Assembly: GCF_048820975.1 (NCBI RefSeq)
Contig: NZ_JBMEUF010000002.1
Coordinates: 653,109 to 717,108, forward strand
DNA length: 64,000 nt
Reading direction: 5' to 3'
From: Glaciecola sp048820975
GTDB taxonomy: Bacteria > Pseudomonadota > Gammaproteobacteria > Enterobacterales > Alteromonadaceae
Shown here: one piece after another, positions 36,276 through 45,447 of the stretch
Layout of the letters: every line of letters starts with the position of its first letter
How positions within the stretch are numbered: position 1 is the first letter of the stretch
Notes under the pieces: generated by a model
The model's database searches: none
What the model was told of the DNA's origin: nothing
Seen by the model: the letters and a program-made list of their open reading frames with translations, nothing else
Position numbers and translations under genes: made by a program

Positions 36276-37469
36276 TTAAATCACTCCCAATTCTTTACCC
36301 ACTTCAATGAAGGCATCAACGGCTTGGTCTATTTGCTCAATGCTATGAGCAGCTGACATTTGCGTACGAATTCTAGCCTGGCCTTTAGGTACCACTGGGA
36401 ACGAAAAACCCACTACATAAATATTGCGTTCAAGCATTTTCTCAGCCATTAAGCTGGCAAGTTTTGCGTCGCCTAACATAACAGGAATAATAGGGTGATC
36501 TTGCCCTGACAGGGTAAAACCTGCTTGCTCCATACGCGCCCTGAAATGCTTTGCATTGCGTTGTAGCTGCTTACGCAGGCCGTTGCCCTGCTCCATCATC
36601 TCAAATACTTTTAAAGATGCAGCTACAATAGGTGGAGCAACTGAGTTAGAAAACAAATATGGACGCGAACGCTGGCGCAGCCATTCCACCACTTCTTTTT
36701 TACCTGAAGTGAAGCCGCCCGATGCACCGCCAAGCGCTTTACCTAAGGTGCCTGTAATAATATCAACTCGCCCCATTACTTCGCAGTATTCGTGGCTGCC
36801 TTTACCGTTTTCGCCCACAAAACCAGTGGCGTGGCAATCATCTACCATTACCATTGCATTGTATTTATCAGCTAGGTCACACACACCTTTTAAGTTGGCA
36901 ATTACACCATCCATTGAGAATACGCCGTCGGTAGCAATCAGCTTAAAACGCACGCCATCAGCGTCTGCTTGCTTTAATTGTGCTTCTAGTGCGTCCATAT
37001 CGTTGCTTTGGTAACGATAACGCTTAGCTTTTGACAGCCTAACGCCATCTATAATACTGGCATGGTTAAGAGAATCAGAAATGATGGCGTCTTCAGCGCT
37101 TAAAATAGTTTCGAACAAACCACCATTAGCATCAAAGCATGACGGATATAGTATGGTGTCTTGCATGCCTAAAAATTCGCTGATCTTGCTTTCAAGCTGC
37201 TTGTGAATATCTTGAGTACCGCAAATAAAGCGTACGCTGGCTACCCCAAATCCATGGCTATCAAGCCCAAGCTTAGCAGCTTGTATAAGTTCAGGGTTGT
37301 TGGCTAAGCCTAGGTAATTATTTGCGCAGAAGTTAACAACGTGCTGGCCATTTGCAATGTCTACGTCAGCATATTGTTGTGAGGTAATAACTCGTTCATT
37401 TTTGTATAAACCGAGTGCTTTTGTTTCGTCTATTTGACCGCGTAGATGTTCAATAAAACCTTGTGACAT
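36276..37469 (-). CDS. kbl: Glycine C-acetyltransferase (2-amino-3-ketobutyrate CoA ligase)
   Basis: A 397-residue PLP enzyme of the alpha-oxoamine synthase family. FCANNYLGLANNPE, SHGFGVASVRFICGTQ, DDCHATGFVGENGKGS and the PLP lysine in TGTLGKALGGASGG are visible. It converts 2-amino-3-ketobutyrate and CoA to glycine and acetyl-CoA, completing threonine breakdown with tdh, its operon partner. ATG 37469 has AAGG upstream; a TTG three codons earlier is less likely. Confidence 0.96.
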   Translation of the reverse strand: MSQGFIEHLRGQIDETKALGLYKNERVITSQQYADVDIANGQHVVNFCANNYLGLANNPELIQAAKLGLDSHGFGVASVRFICGTQDIHKQLESKISEFLGMQDTILYPSCFDANGGLFETILSAEDAIISDSLNHASIIDGVRLSKAKRYRYQSNDMDALEAQLKQADADGVRFKLIATDGVFSMDGVIANLKGVCDLADKYNAMVMVDDCHATGFVGENGKGSHEYCEVMGRVDIITGTLGKALGGASGGFTSGKKEVVEWLRQRSRPYLFSNSVAPPIVAASLKVFEMMEQGNGLRKQLQRNAKHFRARMEQAGFTLSGQDHPIIPVMLGDAKLASLMAEKMLERNIYVVGFSFPVVPKGQARIRTQMSAAHSIEQIDQAVDAFIEVGKELGVI

Positions 37470-37638
37470 TATGACCAACCTTATTAATTAAACCGCATCA
37501 ATTCTATACGAATTAGCATAGGACGCGCATTCTAAATATCAATAAGATTGTAATAAGTTTAGCCTGTAAACGAGCAAAAGCGGTGTTTGCTTAAAGCTTT
37601 AACCTACAGGCTATTGTTATGCTGGAATATTTTCTAAC

Positions 37639-39108
37639 TTAGAAAGCAATTTGCGCTTTTACATAAATGAGTGCATCTACTTCATCATCTACATTTTCAA
37701 AGCTTCTAGTTGCCACTGAGCCACCGGCTTTAAGTAGCCAATCACCCACGGGTTTTTGATAAAACCCTGAAATCTCAATAAGCTCTTCACTTACGTCTGT
37801 CGTGAGTACCGGAGACGGGCGCTGGCCATCTTCGTTTAATTTAGCGCTTCGCACGTAAACTTCGGCCACTTCGCCACTTTCAAAACGAATATTGGCACCC
37901 AGTGTATATTGCTTTGCGTCAGTATCAAAAGTGCTTCCGAAGGTTCTGCCATACATGCGGTAGCCGCTTTGGTAGTCACCATGCTCGTAATAGCAATTGG
38001 TTACCGTAGAATCACCGCCCGCACAAGCCACGTTAGTATCGCTTGTTTCAAAAAAGATTTTAGCGCCTTTGTAATAGGTAGACACACCAAACAAAGTGGC
38101 GGCATCGGTAATCTTGTAATAATTGATGGCGTCTTCGCCCACTTTTTGCACATAAACTGACACAGGGCGGTCAAATAACATGTGGGTGTACATTAAATCA
38201 AAACCCGCTAAATGATTGCCACGTTTAGACTTACCTGATTCACTGCAATCACCATCTTCAGCTTCACAAATGGCATCAAAGGTTAGCACTTCAAATAACG
38301 TTTTTAAGCCACTAGGTTGGCCTTCGCCCCCCCACATAGCAGTCCATGAAACACCAAACTCAAAACCTTTAAAAGGACGAGCGCTAAAGCGATTCATTAT
38401 AATTTTTGCATCGGGAATGGCGCGGTCTTCATTTAATTGCCCTAACTGCGCCGTTAAATACCAAGGCCCCAACCACGATAGCCAAGGGCTTTTTGATGCG
38501 GTATTTGACGAACGTGACAAGGCAATCGCTTTAATAGGGCGCGTGTTGTTACTCATAATTAAACTTGATGATTGCCCTGGGCCCCACCATTGATCAACAG
38601 AACCTAAACGTAGGTTCCAGTTATCAAATTGATACGCAATAAAACTATTATCTAAACTTTTCTCGCCACCTGATGAGAAATTAACGGTAGCCTGCCCTGA
38701 CCAACGCCCAGAGTAAAATTCGTTGGTTATAGAAGCTTTGCCAGTATCTTCTACACCATCATCAAAACTCCTAAAGCGCACATCTTCACTGGCCGCTTGC
38801 AAATTTATAAAGCGGCGGCTCTTAAGTTGTTTGTTCATAGATAAATAATGATTCAAGCGCAAATAGGCTTGGCGAGGACGAAACGCCATCCCCCTAGGGT
38901 CTAAATCTTTCATTTCAGTGGCAACCCCCTTCCAAGGAATGGGAAAGGTGTTAGTGGTGGCATTTAAATAGCCCCAATCAACTAGGGTTTGCACGTCATA
39001 GTGTAGCTGTTTGTCTTGGGTGCCAATATACGCAGAAGCAACTGCGTTTAACGATTGCAAACTAATAAAAACAAACGCAAAAATAGTAGAGATAATTTTA
39101 ACGACCAC
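37639..39108 (-). CDS. Capsule-assembly Wzi-family outer-membrane protein
   Basis: A 489-residue beta-barrel protein with signal peptide (cleavage near AVASAYIG). It has the Wzi-family pattern: N-terminal helical DKQLHYDVQTLVDWGYLN, the barrel with LRLGSVDQWWGPGQSSSLIMSNNTRP, and a last strand ending in Phe (IYVKAQIAF). Wzi anchors capsular or exported polysaccharide at the surface. It starts at GTG with a strong AAGGA five bases away. In E. coli the waa LPS-core cluster lies between kbl and coaD; here only this gene does. Confidence 0.85.
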   Translation of the reverse strand: MVVKIISTIFAFVFISLQSLNAVASAYIGTQDKQLHYDVQTLVDWGYLNATTNTFPIPWKGVATEMKDLDPRGMAFRPRQAYLRLNHYLSMNKQLKSRRFINLQAASEDVRFRSFDDGVEDTGKASITNEFYSGRWSGQATVNFSSGGEKSLDNSFIAYQFDNWNLRLGSVDQWWGPGQSSSLIMSNNTRPIKAIALSRSSNTASKSPWLSWLGPWYLTAQLGQLNEDRAIPDAKIIMNRFSARPFKGFEFGVSWTAMWGGEGQPSGLKTLFEVLTFDAICEAEDGDCSESGKSKRGNHLAGFDLMYTHMLFDRPVSVYVQKVGEDAINYYKITDAATLFGVSTYYKGAKIFFETSDTNVACAGGDSTVTNCYYEHGDYQSGYRMYGRTFGSTFDTDAKQYTLGANIRFESGEVAEVYVRSAKLNEDGQRPSPVLTTDVSEELIEISGFYQKPVGDWLLKAGGSVATRSFENVDDEVDALIYVKAQIAF

Positions 39109-39368
39109 GGAAATCCTTGTATTGAGTTAAATTTACATAAGGCTTACAGCTAATTTGTATTGCAAATATGCGCAATCGAGATTCTATAGCATATTGATAA
39201 TAGTTTGCAGATTTTATCTAATTATATTCAACTTCTGTATTGCTTTGTTGGCTATTTAAGCGATTGCACTTAGCATGGTGGTATTACAGACGCAAACTCG
39301 CTACGATGGCAATTTAAATATGGCAGTGAAAGCTTTTCATAGCATTGAACATAAATAGGAAATGTCAC

Positions 39369-39854
39369 ATGGCTCTACATCGCGCAATTTACCCAGGTAC
39401 GTTTGACCCCATCACTAATGGGCATGCTGACCTAATAGAACGTGCCGCAAATATGTTTGACGAAGTCATTGTTGCTATAGCGTCAAACCCGAGTAAAAAG
39501 CCGCTGTTTACATTAGAGGAGCGCGTTGAGCTAATTACTCAGGTATGCGCCAACATTGATAATGTGAAAGTTACCGGCTTTACCGGCTTACTTGCCAATT
39601 ATGCGCGTGAAAACAACGCTGACATACTGATTCGCGGCCTGCGTGCAGTGAGCGATTTTGAATATGAGTTTCAACTTGCCAATATGAATAGGCGCTTAAA
39701 CCCTGAACTTGAAAGTGTGTTTTTAACGCCGTCGGAAGAAAACTCGTTTATTTCTTCTACCTTGGTAAAGGAAGTCGCCCTGCATAAAGGCGATGTATCT
39801 CAGTTTTGTCATCCATTAGTGAATGATGCCCTTATTGCCAAACTTCTTACCTAA
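39369..39854 (+). CDS. coaD: Pantetheine-phosphate adenylyltransferase
   Basis: A 161-residue nucleotidyltransferase. It starts ALHRAIYPGTFDPITNGHADL, containing the TxGH-type nucleotide site (TNGH), with IRGLRAVSDFEYEFQLANMN and the C-terminal PSEENSFISSTLVKE motif. It makes dephospho-CoA from phosphopantetheine, the penultimate CoA step. ATG 39369 follows AGGAAAT; an earlier start at 39345 is unneeded. It converges with mutM, as in E. coli synteny. Confidence 0.97.
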   Translation: MALHRAIYPGTFDPITNGHADLIERAANMFDEVIVAIASNPSKKPLFTLEERVELITQVCANIDNVKVTGFTGLLANYARENNADILIRGLRAVSDFEYEFQLANMNRRLNPELESVFLTPSEENSFISSTLVKEVALHKGDVSQFCHPLVNDALIAKLLT

Positions 39855-39880
39855 ACAGCGCAAAAATTCAGCGCCCCTAG

Positions 39881-40696
39881 TTAGCGCTGACATACCTTAC
39901 AAAAGAATGTATTTCTTTGCCCAATGACTTTACTGGCTATTTTTTCGCCGCATTCGTTACAGGGCTCTCCGGCTCTTCCATATACATGGAGTTGCTGCGC
40001 AAAGTAGCCTGGATTCCCATCGGCTTGGGCGAAATCTTTTAATGTAGTGCCGCCTTGCTCGATCGCTTTTGCCAGCACTATTTTAATTTGCTCGGTAAGT
40101 GAATGATAACGTGCTTTTGAAATGCGCCCTGCTGCGCGCCTTGGATCAATGCCTGCATTAAATAAGCTTTCGTTGGCATATATATTACCTACACCCACTA
40201 CTATCGCATTATCCATTATGAAAGTTTTAACCGGGCTTTTGCGCCCTCTGCTTAATGTATAAAGGCGCGTAAAGTCAAAATCATCGGTAAGTGGCTCAGG
40301 CCCTAAATTTCCAAGCATAGGCAGAGCTTGGCTATCGCTAGCATCTAGCCATAAACATGAACCGAAGCGCCTTGGGTCATTTAATATAAGCTTTTTATTC
40401 GTTGTTAACTCAATTTCAATATGATCATGCTTTACACGGGGCAAAGCAGTATCAATAACTCGCATTTTGCCTGACATACCCAAATGCAAAATAATGCTGC
40501 CAGCTTCAGTGTGAATGAATAAGTACTTTGCTCGGCGTGTTACATCTAAAATCTTCAAACCTTCGGCAAGATGCACTTCAGCAGGCACTTTCCAGCGAAG
40601 CTGGGCTTGATGCACGTGTATTTTGCGAATAGTTTGATTTTTTAAATATGGCGTTATTCCAAGGCGAGTAACTTCAACTTCAGGTAATTCAGGCAC
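39881..40696 (-). CDS. mutM: Formamidopyrimidine-DNA glycosylase
   Basis: A 271-residue Fpg protein with the processed N-terminal PELPEVEVTR (catalytic Pro and Glu), the lysine in LHLGMSGKMR, the helix-two-turn-helix VVGVGNIYANESLF, and the C-terminal zinc finger CNECGEK...CKVCQ. It removes 8-oxoguanine and ring-opened purines. It is 15 bases after an uncharacterised membrane-anchored gene. Confidence 0.97.
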   Translation of the reverse strand: MPELPEVEVTRLGITPYLKNQTIRKIHVHQAQLRWKVPAEVHLAEGLKILDVTRRAKYLFIHTEAGSIILHLGMSGKMRVIDTALPRVKHDHIEIELTTNKKLILNDPRRFGSCLWLDASDSQALPMLGNLGPEPLTDDFDFTRLYTLSRGRKSPVKTFIMDNAIVVGVGNIYANESLFNAGIDPRRAAGRISKARYHSLTEQIKIVLAKAIEQGGTTLKDFAQADGNPGYFAQQLHVYGRAGEPCNECGEKIASKVIGQRNTFFCKVCQR

Positions 40697-40711
40697 AAAG
40701 CTATCCTTTCA

Positions 40712-41200
40712 CTATTGAGTAACGGTCACAACAGGCTCTAACAATTGCGCTACGTTAGGCGAGTTTAAAATATACACTTGCTTATCTATTACTAAAAACA
40801 ATTCTTCTTGCACAATATTAAAAGCCACTACTGTTTGTTTACTAACACCTGCCAATTGTAATACGGCAATTATATCGGGCTGGCCAAATACCTCGGTAGA
40901 AAATTCAGTGCTCACAGGGCTAATGTAGGCGCGCTGCCATGCATCTATAATATTACTCAGCTGTGTTTGGCTTATATTTTCGTTGGCTTGAATACCACTG
41001 GACGAAACGCGCCATTGCGGGCCTGCCTTTTCAATTTTTAAACCATTAATGCTTACACTTAAGATATATTCGCCTTCAGGCACAATTAACCGAGTACTGG
41101 CTTCTTCTTGGCTAAATTGGTCTAAATTTAAAATAAGAATTAACGCAATCATAGAAAAAATAAGCACATTATTCCAAGCGCGTTTTGACAATCTCAACAT
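40712..41200 (-). CDS. Membrane-anchored hypothetical protein next to mutM
   Basis: A 162-residue protein with one N-terminal membrane helix (VLIFSMIALILILNL) and a ~130-residue outward domain that alternates beta strands and one helix. No catalytic motif seen. It precedes mutM by 15 bases, so both are probably on one transcript. I do not recognise the family. Confidence 0.6.
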   Translation of the reverse strand: MLRLSKRAWNNVLIFSMIALILILNLDQFSQEEASTRLIVPEGEYILSVSINGLKIEKAGPQWRVSSSGIQANENISQTQLSNIIDAWQRAYISPVSTEFSTEVFGQPDIIAVLQLAGVSKQTVVAFNIVQEELFLVIDKQVYILNSPNVAQLLEPVVTVTQ

Positions 41201-41310
41201 AGCAGTATTTTTAATTTATGAAATGAGTCCTTTGAGTATATCAAAGTTTTCAAGATCTTATTACAAAGGGGGATGAAAGAAATAAACGGAGGGATTAAGT
41301 TACAAGCATC

Positions 41311-41337
41311 AAAAAACCCAGCATAGCTGGGTTTTTT
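41311..41337. terminator. Intrinsic terminator after rpmG
   Basis: A perfect 12-bp stem, AAAAAACCCAGC with GCTGGGTTTTTT, and a 3-base loop. It works on either strand and sits 75 bases past the rpmG stop, between rpmBG and the gene at 40712. Confidence 0.9.
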
Positions 41338-41411
41338 AAGTTATGTGAAACGAATTTTCAGTAACAAATTTTGTGGAGACAAATCAAATGAATTCGCTCA
41401 CATCACTAGAA

Positions 41412-41567
41412 TTACTTGATTTTCGCTTCTTTAAACATCACGTGCTGGCGAATTTTTGGATCAAACTTTTTGATCTCCATTTTGCCAGGCATATTACGCT
41501 TGTTTTTATCTGTGGTGTAGTAGAAACCAGTACCAGCAGTTGAAACTAATTTAATTTTATCACGCAT
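41412..41567 (-). CDS. rpmG: 50S ribosomal protein L33
   Basis: A 51-residue protein, RDKIKLVSTAGTGFYYTTDK at the start and KKFDPKIRQHVMFKEAKIK at the end, matching the short L33 without zinc-binding Cys. AGGAAACC-type ribosome site lies before the ATG. It is 12 bases after rpmB, the usual rpmB-rpmG operon. Confidence 0.97.
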   Translation of the reverse strand: MRDKIKLVSTAGTGFYYTTDKNKRNMPGKMEIKKFDPKIRQHVMFKEAKIK

Positions 41568-41579
41568 GATGAGGTTTCC

Positions 41580-41816
41580 TTAGATTTTCTCGCCACGAGC
41601 ACGGATGTCAGTTAATACTGAATCAATACCCTTTTTATCGATAATACGCATGCCTTTAGTAGACACTTTAAGCTTAACGAAACGACTTTCAGACTCAACC
41701 CAAAAACGGTGAGTGTGAAGATTTGGTAAAAAACGACGACGAGTCGCGTTTCTAGCGTGTGAACGGTTGTTACCTACCGCTGGACGCTTACCAGTTACTA
41801 TACATACTTTAGACAT
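41580..41816 (-). CDS. rpmB: 50S ribosomal protein L28
   Basis: A 78-residue protein with the L28 pattern SKVCIVTGKRPAVGNNRSHA and RRFLPNLHTHRFWV. ATG 41816 follows GGAGAC; in-frame codons further upstream are not used. A promoter is visible about 80 bases upstream. Confidence 0.97.
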   Translation of the reverse strand: MSKVCIVTGKRPAVGNNRSHARNATRRRFLPNLHTHRFWVESESRFVKLKVSTKGMRIIDKKGIDSVLTDIRARGEKI

Positions 41817-41898
41817 TTTTGTCTCCAGAACAACTGTTATCTTGCTTAACATCAACAAGCGAACTTGTGGTTAAACATGGTTAATTAAGAGGGCGCAT

Positions 41899-41927
41899 TT
41901 TATACAGCAAATCAGCTTAAAATACAA
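41899..41927 (-). promoter_or_regulatory. Sigma-70 promoter for rpmB-rpmG
   Basis: On the minus strand TTGTAT (41927-41922) and TATAAA (41904-41899) are 17 bases apart, about 80 bases before the rpmB ATG. Confidence 0.55.
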
Positions 41928-41951
41928 ACATTTTCCTTCAAAAACCCTGAA

Positions 41952-42698
41952 TTATTTTATCATGGGTTCTTGTTTCTTACGTAATTTATGGTTCTTTATC
42001 TTAAAAGAAATAGCATTTGAGCATTGTTTTAACACACTTTTTTGTGTGTTTTTACGGTTAAACACACTGTCTATTGTGCTAATACGTTCGTATCTGGGTT
42101 CAAAGTCATATGGAAGCAATCCAAATACGTTTAGCTCACGTTCCCACCAATATTGAAATTCAACATCCACCGGCCTTCCTATTTGCTGGCTTTTCGCCAA
42201 CATTTTTTGCGCCCCGCTTTTTGACATCACATAAGCGGTGGTTCTGGCAGGCACTTTGTTATACCTAACAAGGCTTTTATCTAAACAAGTAATACTCTCA
42301 ACGGCTTTTCGTTTTTGCGGGCTTTCTATTAATTTAATGCAGTCCCATTTAATATTAATATTCGCAAGGTACTGATGTAATGAAGCAATATTACCTTTTA
42401 CGGTAAAGTCATCTTCTAAAATCACCGCATAGGGTAAGTTGTTTTCAACAATATACTCCCAACACTTTATATGGCTTAAATAGCAGCCTATTTCACCAGC
42501 TGTGATGAGTTTATGATACTGGCTATACAGTGGCGCCTTTAGGGCATCAATGCGCGCTTGCGATAAGTCAGCGCCATCTTCGCCCGCTATACGCACAAAA
42601 TCTACGTTCGCCTGTGCAAGTAAATTGGCTGATACCAACAATCTATCTGGAGAACGGTCCAAATTGATCAATAAAAATGTCCCTGTTTCATTGCTCAT
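41952..42698 (-). CDS. Glycosyltransferase family 25 protein (LPS-type)
   Basis: A 248-residue protein with the GT25 pattern: FLLINLDRSPDRL at the start, GEIGCYLSHIKCWEYIVEN, and the acidic VILEDDF motif, followed by RTTAYVMSKSGAQKML and a basic C-terminal tail. Such enzymes add sugars to lipooligosaccharide. No signal peptide. It sits alone between rpmB and radC, where E. coli has none. Confidence 0.85.
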   Translation of the reverse strand: MSNETGTFLLINLDRSPDRLLVSANLLAQANVDFVRIAGEDGADLSQARIDALKAPLYSQYHKLITAGEIGCYLSHIKCWEYIVENNLPYAVILEDDFTVKGNIASLHQYLANINIKWDCIKLIESPQKRKAVESITCLDKSLVRYNKVPARTTAYVMSKSGAQKMLAKSQQIGRPVDVEFQYWWERELNVFGLLPYDFEPRYERISTIDSVFNRKNTQKSVLKQCSNAISFKIKNHKLRKKQEPMIK

Positions 42699-42747
42699 TT
42701 AGTCAACAAAATCCAAATTAAATTTCACTTGATACTTTACCTATAAA

Positions 42748-43422
42748 TTATAATAGTCCGCGCTGAGCGAATGATACCGCATTTGCATGCCCAATCACAA
42801 AGTGATCAAGCACGGTTACGTCAATTAATGCAAATGCTTGCACTATACGCTGCGTAATTTGTATATCAGCCTGAGAAGGTTCGGCCACGCCACTAGGGTG
42901 GTTATGCGCCAATATTACCGCGGCGGCGTTATCATCCATAGCTTGTTTAACCAATTCTCGAGGATAAACCGCCGCAGAGTTTATAGTACCTGAAAACATT
43001 TCTCTATAAGCAATGAGTTGATGTTGGCTATCAAGTAGTAACATCGCGAATATTTCTTTGGGTTGGCGGGCCAGTTGAGTGCGTAAATAGTCAGAAGCGG
43101 TGTCAGCGCTAGTAAAACTGTTTTGCTTGCTTAAACTTTCAGCCAAACTGCGCTTATAAAGTTCTTGGCTAGCTTGTAGCAAGGCAAACTTAGCGCTACC
43201 TATGCCAGTTAATTTTACGGCTTTGTGCTTAGGCGCATATAATAAGGCCTGCAAACTCCCCATTTCGTTTAATGCGCTGCGGGCTAAATCTACCGCACTT
43301 CGCCCTGCCGTACCGGTGTTAAATATTATAGCAAGTAATTCTGCATCACTTAGCGAAGCTGCGCCAAAGTGCATTAGTTTTTCACGCGGGCGCTCATGAG
43401 TTGGCCATTCTTGAATTTTCAT
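42748..43422 (-). CDS. radC: RadC-family protein (JAB/MPN domain)
   Basis: A 224-residue protein with the N-terminal helix-hairpin-helix region (VKLTGIGSAKFALLQA) and the JAB metalloprotease-type motif LAHNHPSGVAEPSQAD. The family was once linked to DNA repair; its true role is unsettled. It is divergent from coaBC with a 74-base gap, the conserved gammaproteobacterial arrangement. Confidence 0.93.
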   Translation of the reverse strand: MKIQEWPTHERPREKLMHFGAASLSDAELLAIIFNTGTAGRSAVDLARSALNEMGSLQALLYAPKHKAVKLTGIGSAKFALLQASQELYKRSLAESLSKQNSFTSADTASDYLRTQLARQPKEIFAMLLLDSQHQLIAYREMFSGTINSAAVYPRELVKQAMDDNAAAVILAHNHPSGVAEPSQADIQITQRIVQAFALIDVTVLDHFVIGHANAVSFAQRGLL

Positions 43423-43496
43423 GTTTCCATTCCTTGGGTAACAATGGTTTAATAGTGGTATTAGTCCTGCTCTATTTGTACCGTAAATTGACCAAT

Positions 43497-44726
43497 ATGC
43501 AACTTGAACAAAAGAACGTTTTATTAGGGGTAAGCGGCGGAATTGCTGCCTACAAAACGCCCGACTTAGTACGCAAACTTACTGCACAAGGTGCAAACGT
43601 AAGGGTGATACTCACGGCATCTGCCGAACATTTTGTTAGCCCCTTGTCGTTACAAGCGGTATCAGGCAATAAGGTGAGTTCTCAGCTTTTAGACGAAGAA
43701 GCTGAAGCTGGCATGGGTCATATAGAGTTAGCACGCTGGGCCGATATATTCATTATAGCCCCTGCCACCGCCAACATTATAGCGAAGTTAACTTACGGCT
43801 TAGCTGATGACTTACTCACCACTTTAGCATTAGCTACTAGCGCCCCAATATTTATTGCTCCGGCAATGAACCAACAAATGTGGGCAGCGGCGCCTACTGC
43901 TGAAAACATGCAAAAACTACGTGAGCGAAATACGCACATACTTGGCCCTGCTTCGGGTGAGCAGGCCTGTGGTGATGTAGGTTATGGGCGCATGTTAGAG
44001 CCTGAACTTATTACAAAAGCCTTATGCGATTATTGCCACGAACAAAGCAACGAAGCCATTTTTAGCGGTGTGAACATTATGATAACGGCTGGCCCTACTC
44101 GCGAAGCGATAGACCCGGTACGTTACATTAGCAATCATAGTTCAGGAAAAATGGGCTTTGCCCTAGCAAAAGCGGCTCAAGCCCTTGGCGCAAATGTTAC
44201 TTTAGTTGCCGGCCCCGTATCACTAGAAAGCCCTGCAGGTGTTATGCGTAACAATGTGGTAAGCGCTCAAGATATGTTTGATGCGGTACACAACAGCATA
44301 GCCAAGCAAGACATATTTATTGCCTGCGCCGCAGTAGCTGACTACAAGCTTGAACAAGTAAGCACTCAGAAGATGAAAAAACAGCATGGTGATGACAAGT
44401 TATCGCTTTGCATGGTGCAAAATCCAGATATACTAAAAAGCGTAGCCGCGTTAGAACAAGCGCCTTTTACTCTAGGCTTTGCCGCTGAAACGCAAGATGT
44501 TGAAACGTATGCTAAATCAAAGTTAGTGAAGAAAAACTTAGATATGATTGCAGCGAATGATGTATCAAACAGCGAATTAGGCTTTAATTCTGATCAAAAC
44601 GCGCTTATAGTTTTAACTGAAGAGAAAAGTCATAACTTAAGCCCAAAGAGTAAAGACTTACTAGCAATGGAACTACTGAAATTATTGCATAGTGAATATT
44701 GTGAAAAACATGGAAGTCGTGATTGA
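43497..44726 (+). CDS. coaBC: CoaBC: phosphopantothenoylcysteine synthetase/decarboxylase
   Basis: A 409-residue bifunctional flavoprotein. The N-terminal CoaC decarboxylase has VLLGVSGGIAAYKTPDL, PAMNQQMW and the substrate-clamp Cys in GEQACGDVGYGRM. The C-terminal CoaB synthetase starts near VNIMITAGPTREAIDPVRYI with SSGKMGFALA. It makes 4'-phosphopantetheine for CoA. ATG 43497 gives the known start (MQLEQKNVLLG); upstream in-frame codons overlap radC's 5' end. Confidence 0.96.
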   Translation: MQLEQKNVLLGVSGGIAAYKTPDLVRKLTAQGANVRVILTASAEHFVSPLSLQAVSGNKVSSQLLDEEAEAGMGHIELARWADIFIIAPATANIIAKLTYGLADDLLTTLALATSAPIFIAPAMNQQMWAAAPTAENMQKLRERNTHILGPASGEQACGDVGYGRMLEPELITKALCDYCHEQSNEAIFSGVNIMITAGPTREAIDPVRYISNHSSGKMGFALAKAAQALGANVTLVAGPVSLESPAGVMRNNVVSAQDMFDAVHNSIAKQDIFIACAAVADYKLEQVSTQKMKKQHGDDKLSLCMVQNPDILKSVAALEQAPFTLGFAAETQDVETYAKSKLVKKNLDMIAANDVSNSELGFNSDQNALIVLTEEKSHNLSPKSKDLLAMELLKLLHSEYCEKHGSRD

Positions 44727-44772
44727 TAATTCAATTATGATAAATTGCTAGAATAAAAAGAAGACGTATAAG

Positions 44773-45363
44773 ATGCCAGCGACTAAAAAACCAAACCGTA
44801 AAGCACAAATTTTACAAGCTCTTGCAGGAATGCTAGAAACACACCACGGACAGCGCATTACCACAGCGAAGCTTGCTGAAACTGTGGGTGTATCGGAAGC
44901 TGCTTTATATCGCCACTTTCCTAGTAAAGCGCGTATGTTTGAAGGCTTAATTGAGTTTATTGAAGAAACTTTATTTTCTCGCATCAACAAAATTACTGCC
45001 GATGAAAAAGACGCCGCCAACCGCTGCCAACTTATTTTGCACCTTATTTTAGGGTTTGCTGAGAAAAACCCAGGCATTACCCGCATTTTAAATGGCGATG
45101 CCCTTATGGGTGAACAAGAGCGTTTACGCGAACGTATTGCTCAATTGTTTGACCGTTTAGAAATGCAAATAAAGCAAATTTTACGAGAGCGTAAGCTGCG
45201 TGAAGGTAAAGAAGCAATGGTAGATGAAGCCTTACTTGCTAACATGCTTATTTGTTTTGTAGATGGCAAAATTAACCAATACGTACGTAGCCAATTTAAG
45301 CGCCGGCCTACTCAGCAATTTAATGACCACTGGGCGCATATTAAAACAAACTACTTGTCGTAA
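44773..45363 (+). CDS. slmA: Nucleoid occlusion factor SlmA
   Basis: A 196-residue TetR-fold protein with the SlmA start PATKKPNRKAQILQALAGML, helix-turn-helix TAKLAETVGVSEAALYRHFP, and the SlmA-typical FIEETLFSRIN and IKQILRERKLREG. It blocks FtsZ assembly over the chromosome. It follows coaBC by 46 bases with no dut gene between, unlike E. coli. Confidence 0.93.
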   Translation: MPATKKPNRKAQILQALAGMLETHHGQRITTAKLAETVGVSEAALYRHFPSKARMFEGLIEFIEETLFSRINKITADEKDAANRCQLILHLILGFAEKNPGITRILNGDALMGEQERLRERIAQLFDRLEMQIKQILRERKLREGKEAMVDEALLANMLICFVDGKINQYVRSQFKRRPTQQFNDHWAHIKTNYLS

Positions 45364-45384
45364 ATAATTTTATTACGTTTAATA

Positions 45385-45417
45385 AAAAAGGGCTTTGTAA
45401 AACAAAGCCTTTTTTTT
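45385..45417. terminator. Bidirectional intrinsic terminator
   Basis: An 8-bp stem GGCTTTGT with ACAAAGCC flanked by an A run and eight T residues lies between convergent slmA and the M28 peptidase gene. Confidence 0.9.
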
Positions 45418-45447
45418 GTGCCATTTTCTGGCTACCATTAATGCGTA

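Noticed and set aside
37560..37612. Inverted repeat AGCCTGTA...TACAGGCT after the Wzi-like gene
   Set aside because: The arms are only 8 bp with a long loop and no T run, so a terminator call is not supported.
26078..42742. A 14-base sequence TTGATACTTTACCT occurs at 26078 and at 42729
   Set aside because: Several shared 14-mers are expected by chance in a 64-kb AT-rich sequence, and the contexts differ.
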